Shown: positions 26,144 to 34,208 of the stretch, piece after piece | Layout of the letters: the number at the start of each line of letters is the position of its first letter | Position numbering within the stretch: the first letter of the stretch is position 1 | Assembly (NCBI GenBank): GCA_050944475.1 | Contig: JBMNRD010000001.1 | Location: 1-64,000, forward strand | Length of the DNA stretch: 64,000 bases | Direction: 5' to 3' | DNA from: RGIG5612 sp050944475 | Lineage (GTDB): Bacteria; Bacillota; Clostridia; Lachnospirales; Lachnospiraceae | Notes under the pieces: generated by a model | Database searches by the model: none | Seen by the model: only the letters and a program-made list of their open reading frames with translations | What the model was told of the DNA's origin: nothing | Program-made: the position numbers and the translations under genes

Positions 26144-26158
26144 CTCTTTGCTCCCCTA

Positions 26159-27304
26159 TCAATCATCTACTGCGAATAATGAAAGGAAACTTTTCTCATT
26201 TTCAATTACGCCGTACGCCAGTGCCCTCATGTAAATCTTCTTTGCCCAGTTGGTATGGGGCTTGATTTCATTCATCTTGTTGGCTTTGGCGCTTTTTATC
26301 ACGCCGTCTCCGGTTTCCAGCACCTGGCAGGCATCCTCATATTCTTCTTTTGTGACGGCCTGAAGGGCATTTACAAACTTAACATGGGTAGGATGGATGA
26401 CCGTTCTGCCGACAAAGCCGTTTGCCTTGTCAAGGACTATCTCCCGGAGCAGTCCGTCTATTTCCACATTGTAAATGGGGATTCTTTGCATCAGAATGTC
26501 CTCAACGCTGTGCCGCGGAAGCTCCTTGAACATCATCTCCTTGCTGGCACGGAAATACTCCCAGACCGGTCCGGAGATAACGTAGTCGTTTTCCCTGCTG
26601 AAAATATTCAATATATCCGTCAAACATTCCCGCACCGTCATTATATCATAAATTGAATAATCCACTCCGCGACGAACACCGAAGCAGGCTGAAAAATCCG
26701 TCGCTCCCACACGGATTTGCAAAATGATTTCCTTGTACTTGTCGCAGATTGCCCTGATACGAATGAGTTCCTCAAGTCTGGTTTCCTTGTAAGCAACTTT
26801 CGAGTCCTCGATAATGGGCATTCCGTAAAGAGGCTCCTGAAACTTATCATTGAGCTCTTTCAAATGATAAAAATACACCTCTCCGTTTTCGGAATTAAAC
26901 TTTGGAAAATTGAAACCGGCCAAAATCTTCACGTGCTTCTTTTCCAGCATGGATGAGAAATGATGAAATTGGTTGATATTGCGCACCCTGCAAAAAATCA
27001 ACGGCACATCATTTTCGCTGAGGATTCCCGCCTCAACCGCATCATATACCGTTTCAAGCAGACTCCGCACGTTGAGCTCAGCTTCTTCAACCTTATCCCC
27101 GGGGCAGGCGTCCTCAAAGCACATTACCATGGTTGTCAGCGCAGGCATTTCCCTGTTAAGGATTTTATCCTTGAAATCCTTGATTCCGGGCATGTACATG
27201 CTGGCTCCCAGGCAATAGGGAAGAAAGTCCCTGTCCGTGTACTTATTAAACTCCACCGGTTCATGAACAAATTTAAAATCCGGATTATATCTGTGATGTC
27301 TCAT
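26159..27304 (-). CDS. HpcH/HpaI-type C-C bond lyase (citrate-lyase beta-like)
   Basis: A 381-residue TIM-barrel protein. The N-terminal CLGASMYMPGIKDFKDKIL, then VMCFEDACPGDKVEEAEL (acidic metal-binding region), IRVGATDFSACFGVRRGVDY and FVGRTVIHPTHVKFVNALQA match the HpcH/HpaI aldolase/citrate lyase superfamily, closest in form to the longer 'C-C bond lyase' group. It would break a 3-hydroxy or 4-hydroxy acid to a keto acid or an acyl product with a divalent metal. No CoA transferase gene is in the operon, so a free acid may be the substrate. It directly precedes the hydratase genes. Confidence 0.82.
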   Translation of the reverse strand: MRHHRYNPDFKFVHEPVEFNKYTDRDFLPYCLGASMYMPGIKDFKDKILNREMPALTTMVMCFEDACPGDKVEEAELNVRSLLETVYDAVEAGILSENDVPLIFCRVRNINQFHHFSSMLEKKHVKILAGFNFPKFNSENGEVYFYHLKELNDKFQEPLYGMPIIEDSKVAYKETRLEELIRIRAICDKYKEIILQIRVGATDFSACFGVRRGVDYSIYDIMTVRECLTDILNIFSRENDYVISGPVWEYFRASKEMMFKELPRHSVEDILMQRIPIYNVEIDGLLREIVLDKANGFVGRTVIHPTHVKFVNALQAVTKEEYEDACQVLETGDGVIKSAKANKMNEIKPHTNWAKKIYMRALAYGVIENEKSFLSLFAVDD

Positions 27305-27310
27305 TTTCTT

Positions 27311-27384
27311 ACCGTCCTTTGCAATATCGTCCTTCGTAATACCGCTTTTGTAGTACTACTTTTGTAGTACCGTCCTTTGTAGTG
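27311..27384. repeat. Degenerate minisatellite, about five 14-bp units
   Basis: Units at 27311, 27328, 27342, 27356 and 27370 share the core c-(t/c)tttgtagta; the units at 27342 and 27356 differ at only three positions. It lies directly upstream of the C-C lyase gene, in a 166-bp gap inside the operon. Confidence 0.55.
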
Positions 27385-27470
27385 CTTGCTTTTATGCGCG
27401 CGAGCGGCCTCTTCGGTTTCCCGCATTTATTGCGGAAAGTCGGCTGTGCCGCCGGTAGCAGGCACTTTTC

Positions 27471-28364
27471 TCAGCCGATTGAGCCCTTTTTCGAACAGAT
27501 TGCCTCCGGATAATAGGCATCAATGACACGCTTAACCAGTGTAATCTGCTTTGCACGCTTCTTCGCGTCGTCAACCGTTGTATCCCAGCTGTGTGTCTGG
27601 GCAACTGAGCCGCCTGTTTTCAGGTAAATAGGGGCGGCCACCCTGATCATTTCCGGAACCTCATAATGGCGTATAAAGCCGCCGGAGGAAGCGGGGTTTT
27701 CCGTATGAATATCAATCGGAATGTCTATTGCCTGACGCATTGCCGCCAGCATCTGCAGCTGTATGTCCCGTACGGGGTTTACCGAGCCGGCGCCTATGCT
27801 CTCAAGCAGTTTTGCCGAACAGGGATTCCCGAAGCCTGTATGGGCGGAAACCTTGAATTGACAATCTGCCGGTATTTCACCTGCCTTCTTGGCTTCATTC
27901 AGCACCCACAGGCAACCCTCGTCATAAACAAGAAAGCCTCTGCATCCCAGGCGGGCTGCCCGCTTCACATCCTCAATCGCGCGCACAATCTGCTCCTGTC
28001 CGCGGAGGCGGTAGCCCATGCGCTGTCCCTCCTGAGTATTCACCGATGCACTTGTGTCCGTGGTGGCCCTGGGACCGATTGCAAGAACAAGGTTTACCTG
28101 TCCGTCAGCCGCTATTTCCACCATTTTGTCGATATCCTCATCACTGAGGGACATGATTCCCTTGGTCTGGGTCACACGGTGAATGAAAACACCCAGACGG
28201 TCAAGTTCATCAAGAAGCGCCTTCATCGCCGCCGGCCCCTGGATTCCCGGAACCTCAAACCTGTACTGAGCTCCGTCACTGAATCTTTTTTCCGATGTGG
28301 GCATGTCATACGCATCCCCGCTGGGCAGTCCGATTGACCTTAGAAATTCTCTCGTTGCCTTCAT
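27471..28364 (-). CDS. U32-peptidase-like TIM-barrel protein of unknown function
   Basis: A 297-residue soluble protein. It opens MKATREFLRSIGLPSGDAYD; later parts VNLVLAIGPRATTDTSASVN, GCRGFLVYDEGCLWVLNEAK, FKVSAHTGFGNPCSAKLLES and IDIPIDIHTENPASSGGFIR look like successive strands of a TIM barrel. Similar proteins are often labelled U32 family peptidase, but I see no reason to infer proteolysis. Its place between a lyase and a TPP decarboxylase suggests an enzyme in the same catabolic route. Function unknown. Confidence 0.7.
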   Translation of the reverse strand: MKATREFLRSIGLPSGDAYDMPTSEKRFSDGAQYRFEVPGIQGPAAMKALLDELDRLGVFIHRVTQTKGIMSLSDEDIDKMVEIAADGQVNLVLAIGPRATTDTSASVNTQEGQRMGYRLRGQEQIVRAIEDVKRAARLGCRGFLVYDEGCLWVLNEAKKAGEIPADCQFKVSAHTGFGNPCSAKLLESIGAGSVNPVRDIQLQMLAAMRQAIDIPIDIHTENPASSGGFIRHYEVPEMIRVAAPIYLKTGGSVAQTHSWDTTVDDAKKRAKQITLVKRVIDAYYPEAICSKKGSIG

Positions 28365-28380
28365 AATTGAATCTCCTTTA

Positions 28381-29499
28381 TTATCGTAATTCTTTCTTTA
28401 ATTTGTCTATTAAATCCGCGTGATCAACCGCAAGAGCAGGCATATCCGGCCTGATTCCTTTATGTATCCTGACGTCAAGGAATGCGGGGCCCTGTTCTCT
28501 TGTAAGTTTTTCAATCGCAGCTTTCAGCTCTGTTTTATTATCCACCGGGCCGTCAAGGGTTTTGTATCCGCAGCCTTTTGCGATAGCGGTAAAATCGGCA
28601 AAATATCCGGCAGAAGGCTGGCCCCCCACGGATTCATGGACTCCGTTGTTTAATATCACGCGAATGTAATTTCCCGCGCCTACCTTGGCATCTGTTGTCA
28701 TGGAGCCCATGTGCATGATGGCACTTGCGTCTCCGTCCAGACATATTACCGGGCGGTCCGGACATGCAAGAGCAATTCCGAGGGCGACGGAGGAATTATG
28801 CCCCATTGCTCCCACGTTAAGGAAGTCCCTTTCATGTCCCTCACCCCTTTGCTCCCTCAATGCATGAAGCTCTCTGGCAGCTCTGCCGGTTGTGGCGGTA
28901 AATACCGCATCGGCAGGGGCGGCATCCAAAATGGCCGCAATCGCCTCCTCCCTGCTCATGGGATAAACATCATCGGCAGTGTTTATTTTTATCTTTGCGT
29001 TAAATACGCCTTTGCGGGCAATAAGCCCCACGGGACGGCTTTCCTTTGCCGCAAGCTTCGCTGCCCAGGCGCCCGCCTCAAAGGCGTTTTCCTCGTTTAC
29101 TATCATATAGGGGATATTCATGTCCTCAAGGAGCCTCGGGGTAATCTCTCCCTGAAGCTTATGCTGTGGATGATTGGGCTCTCCCGGCCCTCTCCAGCCT
29201 ATCAGCAAAATCATGGGGACTGAATAAACATTTACATCTGCAAGAGAAACCAGCGGATTTACGCAGTTTCCGAGTCCCGAATTTTGCATATATACTAAAG
29301 GAATTGTGTCCTCTCCGAAATAATACCCCGCCGCCAGAGCAATTGCATTTCCCTCATTGGCGGCAATGACATTCCTCTCATCCGGCACCATTTCAAGCAA
29401 AGTATTGCAAAAATCGTTCAGGTAAGAGTCCGGCACGCCGGTAAAAAAGCCCACGCCGTTTTCCTGCAGTTGTTCGATAAATTTTCCGATATCAATCAT
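28381..29499 (-). CDS. Phosphonopyruvate/sulfopyruvate decarboxylase-like TPP enzyme
   Basis: A 372-residue single-chain TPP enzyme. The N-terminal Pyr domain has FFTGVPDSYLNDFCNTLLE and IIAANEGNAIALAAGYYFGE-like residues (the conserved Glu for TPP), then VYMQNSGLGNCVNPLVSLAD. The C-terminal PP domain has CLDGDASAIMHMGSMTTDAK and the closing NN in RVILNNGVHESVGG. This is the AepY pattern, which decarboxylates 3-phosphonopyruvate. No PEP mutase or phosphonate gene is visible, so the substrate here is probably another 3-substituted pyruvate. The aldehyde formed could be reduced by the neighbouring aldo/keto reductase. Confidence 0.88.
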   Translation of the reverse strand: MIDIGKFIEQLQENGVGFFTGVPDSYLNDFCNTLLEMVPDERNVIAANEGNAIALAAGYYFGEDTIPLVYMQNSGLGNCVNPLVSLADVNVYSVPMILLIGWRGPGEPNHPQHKLQGEITPRLLEDMNIPYMIVNEENAFEAGAWAAKLAAKESRPVGLIARKGVFNAKIKINTADDVYPMSREEAIAAILDAAPADAVFTATTGRAARELHALREQRGEGHERDFLNVGAMGHNSSVALGIALACPDRPVICLDGDASAIMHMGSMTTDAKVGAGNYIRVILNNGVHESVGGQPSAGYFADFTAIAKGCGYKTLDGPVDNKTELKAAIEKLTREQGPAFLDVRIHKGIRPDMPALAVDHADLIDKLKKELR

Positions 29500-29550
29500 T
29501 TTTTCTCCGGTAACAGTCTCCCGGCCATGGCCGGGAGTGTTGATTTTTTA

Positions 29551-30504
29551 TTAGGTTATATACTTAAAATACTCAGGAGCAACACTCTTGCAGACCGGCC
29601 AAGCCTTGTCAATCGCCTCCGACACGCTTGCCGGCAAAGGGCCTGCGTTTACACAATCGATGTTCTGCAAAAGCTGGTCCGGCCGGGAGGCGCCGATGAT
29701 GATGGCATCTCCCTCTTTTGCGTCCAGCATTGAATGGCTTGCCAGCCACCTCAGCGCCGCTTCCACCATGGTGATTCCGGCATCGTCGCATGCCTTGCGT
29801 ATCAATGCGGCCGCGTCAAAAAATTCCTTGTGCCAGTATCTGGCCTTGTAGGATGCACGTTTTACAAATCTTCCGTCTTTCGGCGCCTCATCAACATCGG
29901 TATACTTCCCTGTCAGAATGCCTCCGGCAAGCGGATTGTAAGCTGTAAAGCGCATATCGTTTCTGCGAAGACATTCAAAAAGGTTTTCCTCCACCCTCCG
30001 GCTCAAGGCATTGTAAACGCCCTCATACACTGTGGGCACAAGCCAGCCGTTATCCCTTGCAATTGAAACGGCTTCGTCAATCAGCTGCTCGGAATAGTTG
30101 CTAAGGCCCAGGGCTTCTATTTTGCCCTCGTTATAAAGGTCATTGCAAGCCTGAAGCTGCTCCCTCAGCGGCACATGCCTGTCCGGAAAATGCAGATATA
30201 AAAGTTCCGCCCGGTCAGTGCCCAGCCTTTCAAGGGATTCGTTCACCTGCGTAAAAATGGCCGCCCGGTCAAGCCTTCCGGTTATGCGAGGATTTGCCTT
30301 GATGGCAAGCCTGTAGGAGCCGCGCTCAAGCGGTGCCAGGACTCTGCCCAGCACCCTCTCGCACTCTCCTTCATTATAGACATAGGCCGTATCCAGCTCT
30401 TTGATACCGTTTTTCAGGGCAGTATCTATCATGACTGCCGCATCCTCGTCAAAGGTCTGCTGGCCGAAGGTTATTGTTCCTAAAATCAGATTCATTTTTG
30501 TCAT
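29551..30504 (-). CDS. Aldo/keto reductase
   Basis: About 317 residues, an NADPH-dependent (beta/alpha)8 reductase. The catalytic tetrad is visible: Asp in ELDTAYVYNEGECERVLG, Tyr in the same stretch, Lys in RLAIKANPRI and His in LLYLHFPDRH. IIGASRPDQLLQNIDCVNAG is the cofactor-binding end. The layout resembles aflatoxin-aldehyde reductase-type AKRs. ATG 30504 (GGAAG upstream) is preferred; the frame is open to 30549. It probably reduces the aldehyde from the TPP enzyme encoded next. Confidence 0.88.
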   Translation of the reverse strand: MTKMNLILGTITFGQQTFDEDAAVMIDTALKNGIKELDTAYVYNEGECERVLGRVLAPLERGSYRLAIKANPRITGRLDRAAIFTQVNESLERLGTDRAELLYLHFPDRHVPLREQLQACNDLYNEGKIEALGLSNYSEQLIDEAVSIARDNGWLVPTVYEGVYNALSRRVEENLFECLRRNDMRFTAYNPLAGGILTGKYTDVDEAPKDGRFVKRASYKARYWHKEFFDAAALIRKACDDAGITMVEAALRWLASHSMLDAKEGDAIIIGASRPDQLLQNIDCVNAGPLPASVSEAIDKAWPVCKSVAPEYFKYIT

Positions 30505-30561
30505 TTTGCTTCCGCTTGCCTCCGCCTTCCTTTTGGCACGTTCTTTCAAGATAATGTGCTT

Positions 30562-30855
30562 TTATCTTTCTATATCTTCGTGTTTTGTCGCTTTCCTGTC
30601 GGAGACAAGGGCATATTCCCCTGCCAGATACATGGCAACAATACCGAACAGAACAAGGCACGTCGTAGCGTAAATCATAACCGGAATGATCTGCTTGTAA
30701 ACAAATACGCATATGGCTTCGGCCGTCGGACCGCCTATGATAAACGCAGCCATATATCCGAAGAATGTCAGTCCGCCCACAAAGAGCGTAATCATTATTC
30801 CGTAGCCGAAAATAATCTTGCAGACTCTTGAGATTTTCCTTAATGCTTCTTTCAT
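30562..30855 (-). CDS. Small membrane protein, probable DctQ-like partner of TRAP permease
   Basis: 97 residues with two or three hydrophobic segments (about 14-42 and 50-76) and a charged tail ending KHEDIER. It starts with a GGAGG site 12 bp after the permease gene, so it is probably its partner. Typical DctQ proteins have four helices and about 150-190 residues; this one is much smaller and has no recognisable DctQ motif. Function is inferred from position only. Confidence 0.6.
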   Translation of the reverse strand: MKEALRKISRVCKIIFGYGIMITLFVGGLTFFGYMAAFIIGGPTAEAICVFVYKQIIPVMIYATTCLVLFGIVAMYLAGEYALVSDRKATKHEDIER

Positions 30856-30867
30856 TTTTTTACCTCC

Positions 30868-32220
30868 TTACAGTCCGAATACCGGAAGCCAGCCCATGAG
30901 GACAACAACTTCCATGATAAACTGGGCGGCCACCCACCAAAGATTGTTCTTGAAGGTCTTGCTGAAACTTGATTCGGCAAGAGACATTCCCGCATACATG
31001 CCGAGTCCGAGCGGAGGTGTGATTCCGCACATAACTCCGCAAATACACGGAAGCATGGCCGCGGCAAGAATGGGATTGATTCCCACCGTGGCGAGTGTGC
31101 TTATAAACACCGGGCCGAAAATGACAACCAGCGATGAACCCGGAATAACCATTCCCAAAAAGCAGGTGACAATACAGATGAAAAGCACCAGCCCGAACTT
31201 GCTGAAATTAAAGTTCAGCATGAGTGCCTCCATTTCAGCGGCAACCTCCATGTCGCTGAACAGGGAGCCTATCATGTAGCCGATAACGCACACACCTACA
31301 GCCGGGGCAATTGTCTTAACCCCGTCTGCAAACCAATGGGCTATTTTTCTCGGTGAAACCTTTTCCTTTGAAATAAGACAGGCATACATTGCCGCAATGC
31401 CGGGTATAAAAATAAGCAGACTGCTTGAAAAATGTTTGGCGCCGGTTTCACCGAGGCGGGCAGTAAAAAACGTTGCCTTGAAAAAATAGTCAAGCAAAAA
31501 CGGCACGAAAATAACCAATGGAAGCAAGAGACCCTGCCAGCCGTATTTAAGAGTTTCCCTGATGCTTGGAATATCTTCCTTTGCCATCGGCTTAACCTTG
31601 TAATATTTGCAAAAAACGAATACCATAATAAGCCTTTGCAGGATGAACCATACCGATATTCCCCACAGCACAATCCAGAATTGTCCCTGAGTCATATTAG
31701 AATCAGGGTAAAGCGCAACAAATGCTCCCAGTGCCGCAACAATATTTGATGAGGGGGGAATCATATTACCCATGTAGCTGGCATTGCTCTCAATGTTTGC
31801 AGCCAGTTCGGGCGGAAAACCCGATTTTTTCATAGCGGGTATGGTGATTGAACCCGTTGCCATGACATTTCCGGGACCGGAACCTGAAAGGGCCCCCATA
31901 AATGTGCTGGCTACAACCGCAACATAGCCCGCCCCTCCGGTCACTCTTCCAAGAAGAGCAAGGATAATAGCAACACAGCTGTCAATTATCTTTGTCTTGG
32001 TCAGAAGAACCGACATTGCGACAAATGCGGTCATGGAATAAAGCAGTGAGGTTTTCAAACCCTTGTCTATATAGATGCCCACGTTTTTCCATGTTCCCGT
32101 CACTGCAAGAAGCACAATAAAGGCGATCAGCATCGCTTCATACACCGGCCTCTTCAGCAGCATGAACCACACTATTACTACAACAAGCATGATTCCGAGG
32201 TAAATAAGTATTGATGGCAT
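30868..32220 (-). CDS. TRAP transporter large permease (DctM-like)
   Basis: A 450-residue membrane protein with about 11-12 helices. The signature stretch MGALSGSGPGNVMATGSITI, then PAMKKSGFPPELAANIESNA and SYMGNMIPPSSNIV, matches the DctM family, as does ITPPLGLGMYAGMSLAESSF near the end. TRAP systems import carboxylates with a sodium gradient and a DctP binding protein. No DctP gene is seen nearby. It should bring in the substrate of the downstream catabolic genes. Confidence 0.88.
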   Translation of the reverse strand: MPSILIYLGIMLVVVIVWFMLLKRPVYEAMLIAFIVLLAVTGTWKNVGIYIDKGLKTSLLYSMTAFVAMSVLLTKTKIIDSCVAIILALLGRVTGGAGYVAVVASTFMGALSGSGPGNVMATGSITIPAMKKSGFPPELAANIESNASYMGNMIPPSSNIVAALGAFVALYPDSNMTQGQFWIVLWGISVWFILQRLIMVFVFCKYYKVKPMAKEDIPSIRETLKYGWQGLLLPLVIFVPFLLDYFFKATFFTARLGETGAKHFSSSLLIFIPGIAAMYACLISKEKVSPRKIAHWFADGVKTIAPAVGVCVIGYMIGSLFSDMEVAAEMEALMLNFNFSKFGLVLFICIVTCFLGMVIPGSSLVVIFGPVFISTLATVGINPILAAAMLPCICGVMCGITPPLGLGMYAGMSLAESSFSKTFKNNLWWVAAQFIMEVVVLMGWLPVFGL

Positions 32221-32293
32221 ATCATCTCTCCTTTTTCAATGTTAATTATCTATACTTTTATACTTTTTTATTTTTATCGGTTATCTGTAATCT

Positions 32294-33241
32294 CTACATT
32301 ACCTTGTCATCTTTTGTGTCTGAAAACCCGCCTGTCAGGATTTTTATCAGATCCCGGGTCGGACGTGACAGGTACTTTTCCTTTCTGTATATCACCGCAA
32401 TATCGCGAAACGGTATATCCTGCACGAATGAATAGAACTCCACCATTCCTTCTTCCGACCTGAAATTCGCAAGGCAGGAGGATATAAGAGACGAGCCGGT
32501 ACCGGACGAAACCATGGAAACCAGAGCCTCGTTACTTCTGACCTCCACCACATAATTGAGATTCAGGTCATACTGCTTGCAAAGATTATCGGTTATTACC
32601 TTCATGGGCATGTACTCTCCGAGGGTAATAAAGTCATGTCCGTTTATCAGGTTTATATCCACTGCGGGGAATGTCCTGTTTTCCAAATTCACGCAACAGC
32701 TCTTTAAAAGCTTGTCAAATTCTGAGCCGGACGGAACCGCCAGGACGATTTCTTCTTTCATCATCATGTGATACTCATAGGTCTTTGTGTCCACCGGCAG
32801 CGGGATAATGCAGACATCAAATTCCCCCCGGAATGCCGCATCCCTCAGCTCGTGGCCTGAACGCTCGTCCAGCACCAGCTTCATTCCGGGATACAGACGA
32901 TGGAATTCACGAACGACCCTCGGCATCAGGTGTACACTCCTGTGAGGCGAAATCCCCACAATGATGCTTCCTGTTTTATCCTCCGCAAGATCTAAAAGCC
33001 GGTTTTCCATCTGTTTCTGTATGTCAAGGATTTTTTTTCCTGCGTCAATATAAACCCTGCCCGCGTCCGTCAGCCTGACATTGGAGCCTGTTCTTTCGAA
33101 GAGTTTAAGACCGATTTTTTTCTCGATTTTTCTTATGTACTGGCTTAAGGAGGGCTGGGAAATATTGAGAACGTCAGCTGCCTTTGAAAAGCTGCCTTCC
33201 CCTGAAAGAACGAGAACATATTTAAATTGCTTCAGATTCAT
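32294..33241 (-). CDS. LysR-family transcriptional regulator
   Basis: 315 residues. The N-terminal winged helix-turn-helix (MNLKQFKYVLVLSGEGSFSK, then AADVLNISQPSLSQYIRKIE) is followed by a LysR substrate-binding domain (SIIVGISPHRSVHLMPRVVR, then YPGMKLVLDERSGHEL). It is the first gene of the catabolic transcript and probably senses its substrate. Its promoter (33305-33333) overlaps the terminator of the upstream gene. Confidence 0.92.
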   Translation of the reverse strand: MNLKQFKYVLVLSGEGSFSKAADVLNISQPSLSQYIRKIEKKIGLKLFERTGSNVRLTDAGRVYIDAGKKILDIQKQMENRLLDLAEDKTGSIIVGISPHRSVHLMPRVVREFHRLYPGMKLVLDERSGHELRDAAFRGEFDVCIIPLPVDTKTYEYHMMMKEEIVLAVPSGSEFDKLLKSCCVNLENRTFPAVDINLINGHDFITLGEYMPMKVITDNLCKQYDLNLNYVVEVRSNEALVSMVSSGTGSSLISSCLANFRSEEGMVEFYSFVQDIPFRDIAVIYRKEKYLSRPTRDLIKILTGGFSDTKDDKVM

Positions 33242-33304
33242 ATATTTACCTTCGCGCTCCCTTTAGCGGGAGATTAAAATGATTATCGAGTCTATAATGA
33301 AATG

Positions 33305-33333
33305 ATTATACCTTCGGCAATTAAAAAACGCAA
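33305..33333 (-). promoter_or_regulatory. Sigma-A-type promoter for the LysR gene and operon
   Basis: Minus strand: -35 TTGCGT (33328-33333), 17-bp spacer, -10 TATAAT (33305-33310). The -35 lies inside the terminator stem. The leader has a CTCCC-GCTAAA-GGGAG hairpin. Confidence 0.55.
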
Positions 33334-33352
33334 GCAGAACTTGCGTTTTTTT
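33321..33352 (-). terminator. Intrinsic terminator of the amphipathic-repeat gene
   Basis: Perfect stem AAAACGCAAG/CTTGCGTTTT (33325-33349) with a 5-nt loop, followed on the minus strand by a T-run; T-runs on both sides could make it bidirectional. Confidence 0.8.
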
Positions 33353-33380
33353 AATAATTACATTTTTTAATAATTCAATA

Positions 33381-34031
33381 TTATTTTTTGAGACTGTCGG
33401 TTATCTCCTCTTCTAATTTATCCGCTTCCGCTTCGAACTTTGAGGTATCCTCCCCGTCGTCAACCACCGGTTCAGGCTCCTCCTCGCCATCAACCAGCTT
33501 ATCAAGGTCCACTTCATTGATTATATCTTCAACTTCCTCATCATCGGGGGACAAAAATTCCCTGATTTCTTCAATGTTTTCCTTTAAGTTCCGGATAATT
33601 TCGCTTTCCGTGACCTTTTGCGCCGCACCCTTGATTTTCTGGGCAGTATCGCTTTCCGACACCTTTTGGGCGGTTTCCTTTGCAGCTTCCTTGATTTTAC
33701 GGGCCGTCTCGCTGTCCGCAACCTTCCGGGCAGTTTCCTTGACGGTCTGAACCGCATCGCTTTCGACAACTTTCCTGGTTGCCTCCTCGACCCCGTCTGA
33801 AACCTTACGGGCGGCGACCTTTATTGTTCTGCCGGTTTCACTGTCGGCAAATGTCTTGGCAGCGGCGCTGATATCCTCGCCCGCCTGTTTCACAACCCGC
33901 TGTGTCTTTTTTCCCGCTTCAGTCTCTGCAAATTTGTTCTTAAGCTCAACCGCCTTGACGTAAGCCGCAAGAGGGCTTACGATAAGCTCGGCAGCAATAT
34001 CCAATAAGGCATTTTTCGTTTTTTTACGCAT
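33381..34031 (-). CDS. Amphipathic-helix repeat protein (LEA/apolipoprotein-like)
   Basis: 216 residues, highly charged and almost fully helical. From about 60 to 155 it repeats S-(E/D)-(T/S/A)-x-R/Q-x-(I/V)-K-x-A-A/T-x-K-V units (for example SETARKIKEAAKETAQKV and SDTAQKIKGAAQKVTESE) with a spacing of 16-20 residues. The C-terminus is strongly acidic (SPDDEEVEDIINEVDLDKL). No signal peptide is seen. Such proteins bind membranes or protect proteins under stress, but no function is shown here. ATG 34031 has AAAGG eight bases upstream; GTG 34040 is less likely. It has its own promoter and terminator. Confidence 0.8.
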   Translation of the reverse strand: MRKKTKNALLDIAAELIVSPLAAYVKAVELKNKFAETEAGKKTQRVVKQAGEDISAAAKTFADSETGRTIKVAARKVSDGVEEATRKVVESDAVQTVKETARKVADSETARKIKEAAKETAQKVSESDTAQKIKGAAQKVTESEIIRNLKENIEEIREFLSPDDEEVEDIINEVDLDKLVDGEEEPEPVVDDGEDTSKFEAEADKLEEEITDSLKK

Positions 34032-34064
34032 ACTTGTCACCTTTCCTTTCGGTGTGGTAATATA

Positions 34065-34093
34065 ATTTTACTCTAAATACGCCTATGGGTCAA
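34065..34093 (-). promoter_or_regulatory. Sigma-A-type promoter for the amphipathic-repeat gene
   Basis: Minus strand: -35 TTGACC (34088-34093), 17-bp spacer, -10 TAAAAT (34065-34070), about 35 bp before the ATG. Confidence 0.65.
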
Positions 34094-34208
34094 GCAATTG
34101 ATGATTAAATCTTTAACCGAAAAAGCGATAAATAACCATGCCCGGCGTATTATTCCTCTGCACCGGACCGCAAGCCACGGCAATTGTATTGTTTATTCTA
34201 TTCGTAGT

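Noticed and set aside
27311..27384. CRISPR array
   Set aside because: The units are 14 bp, adjacent without spacers, and no cas gene is in the window.
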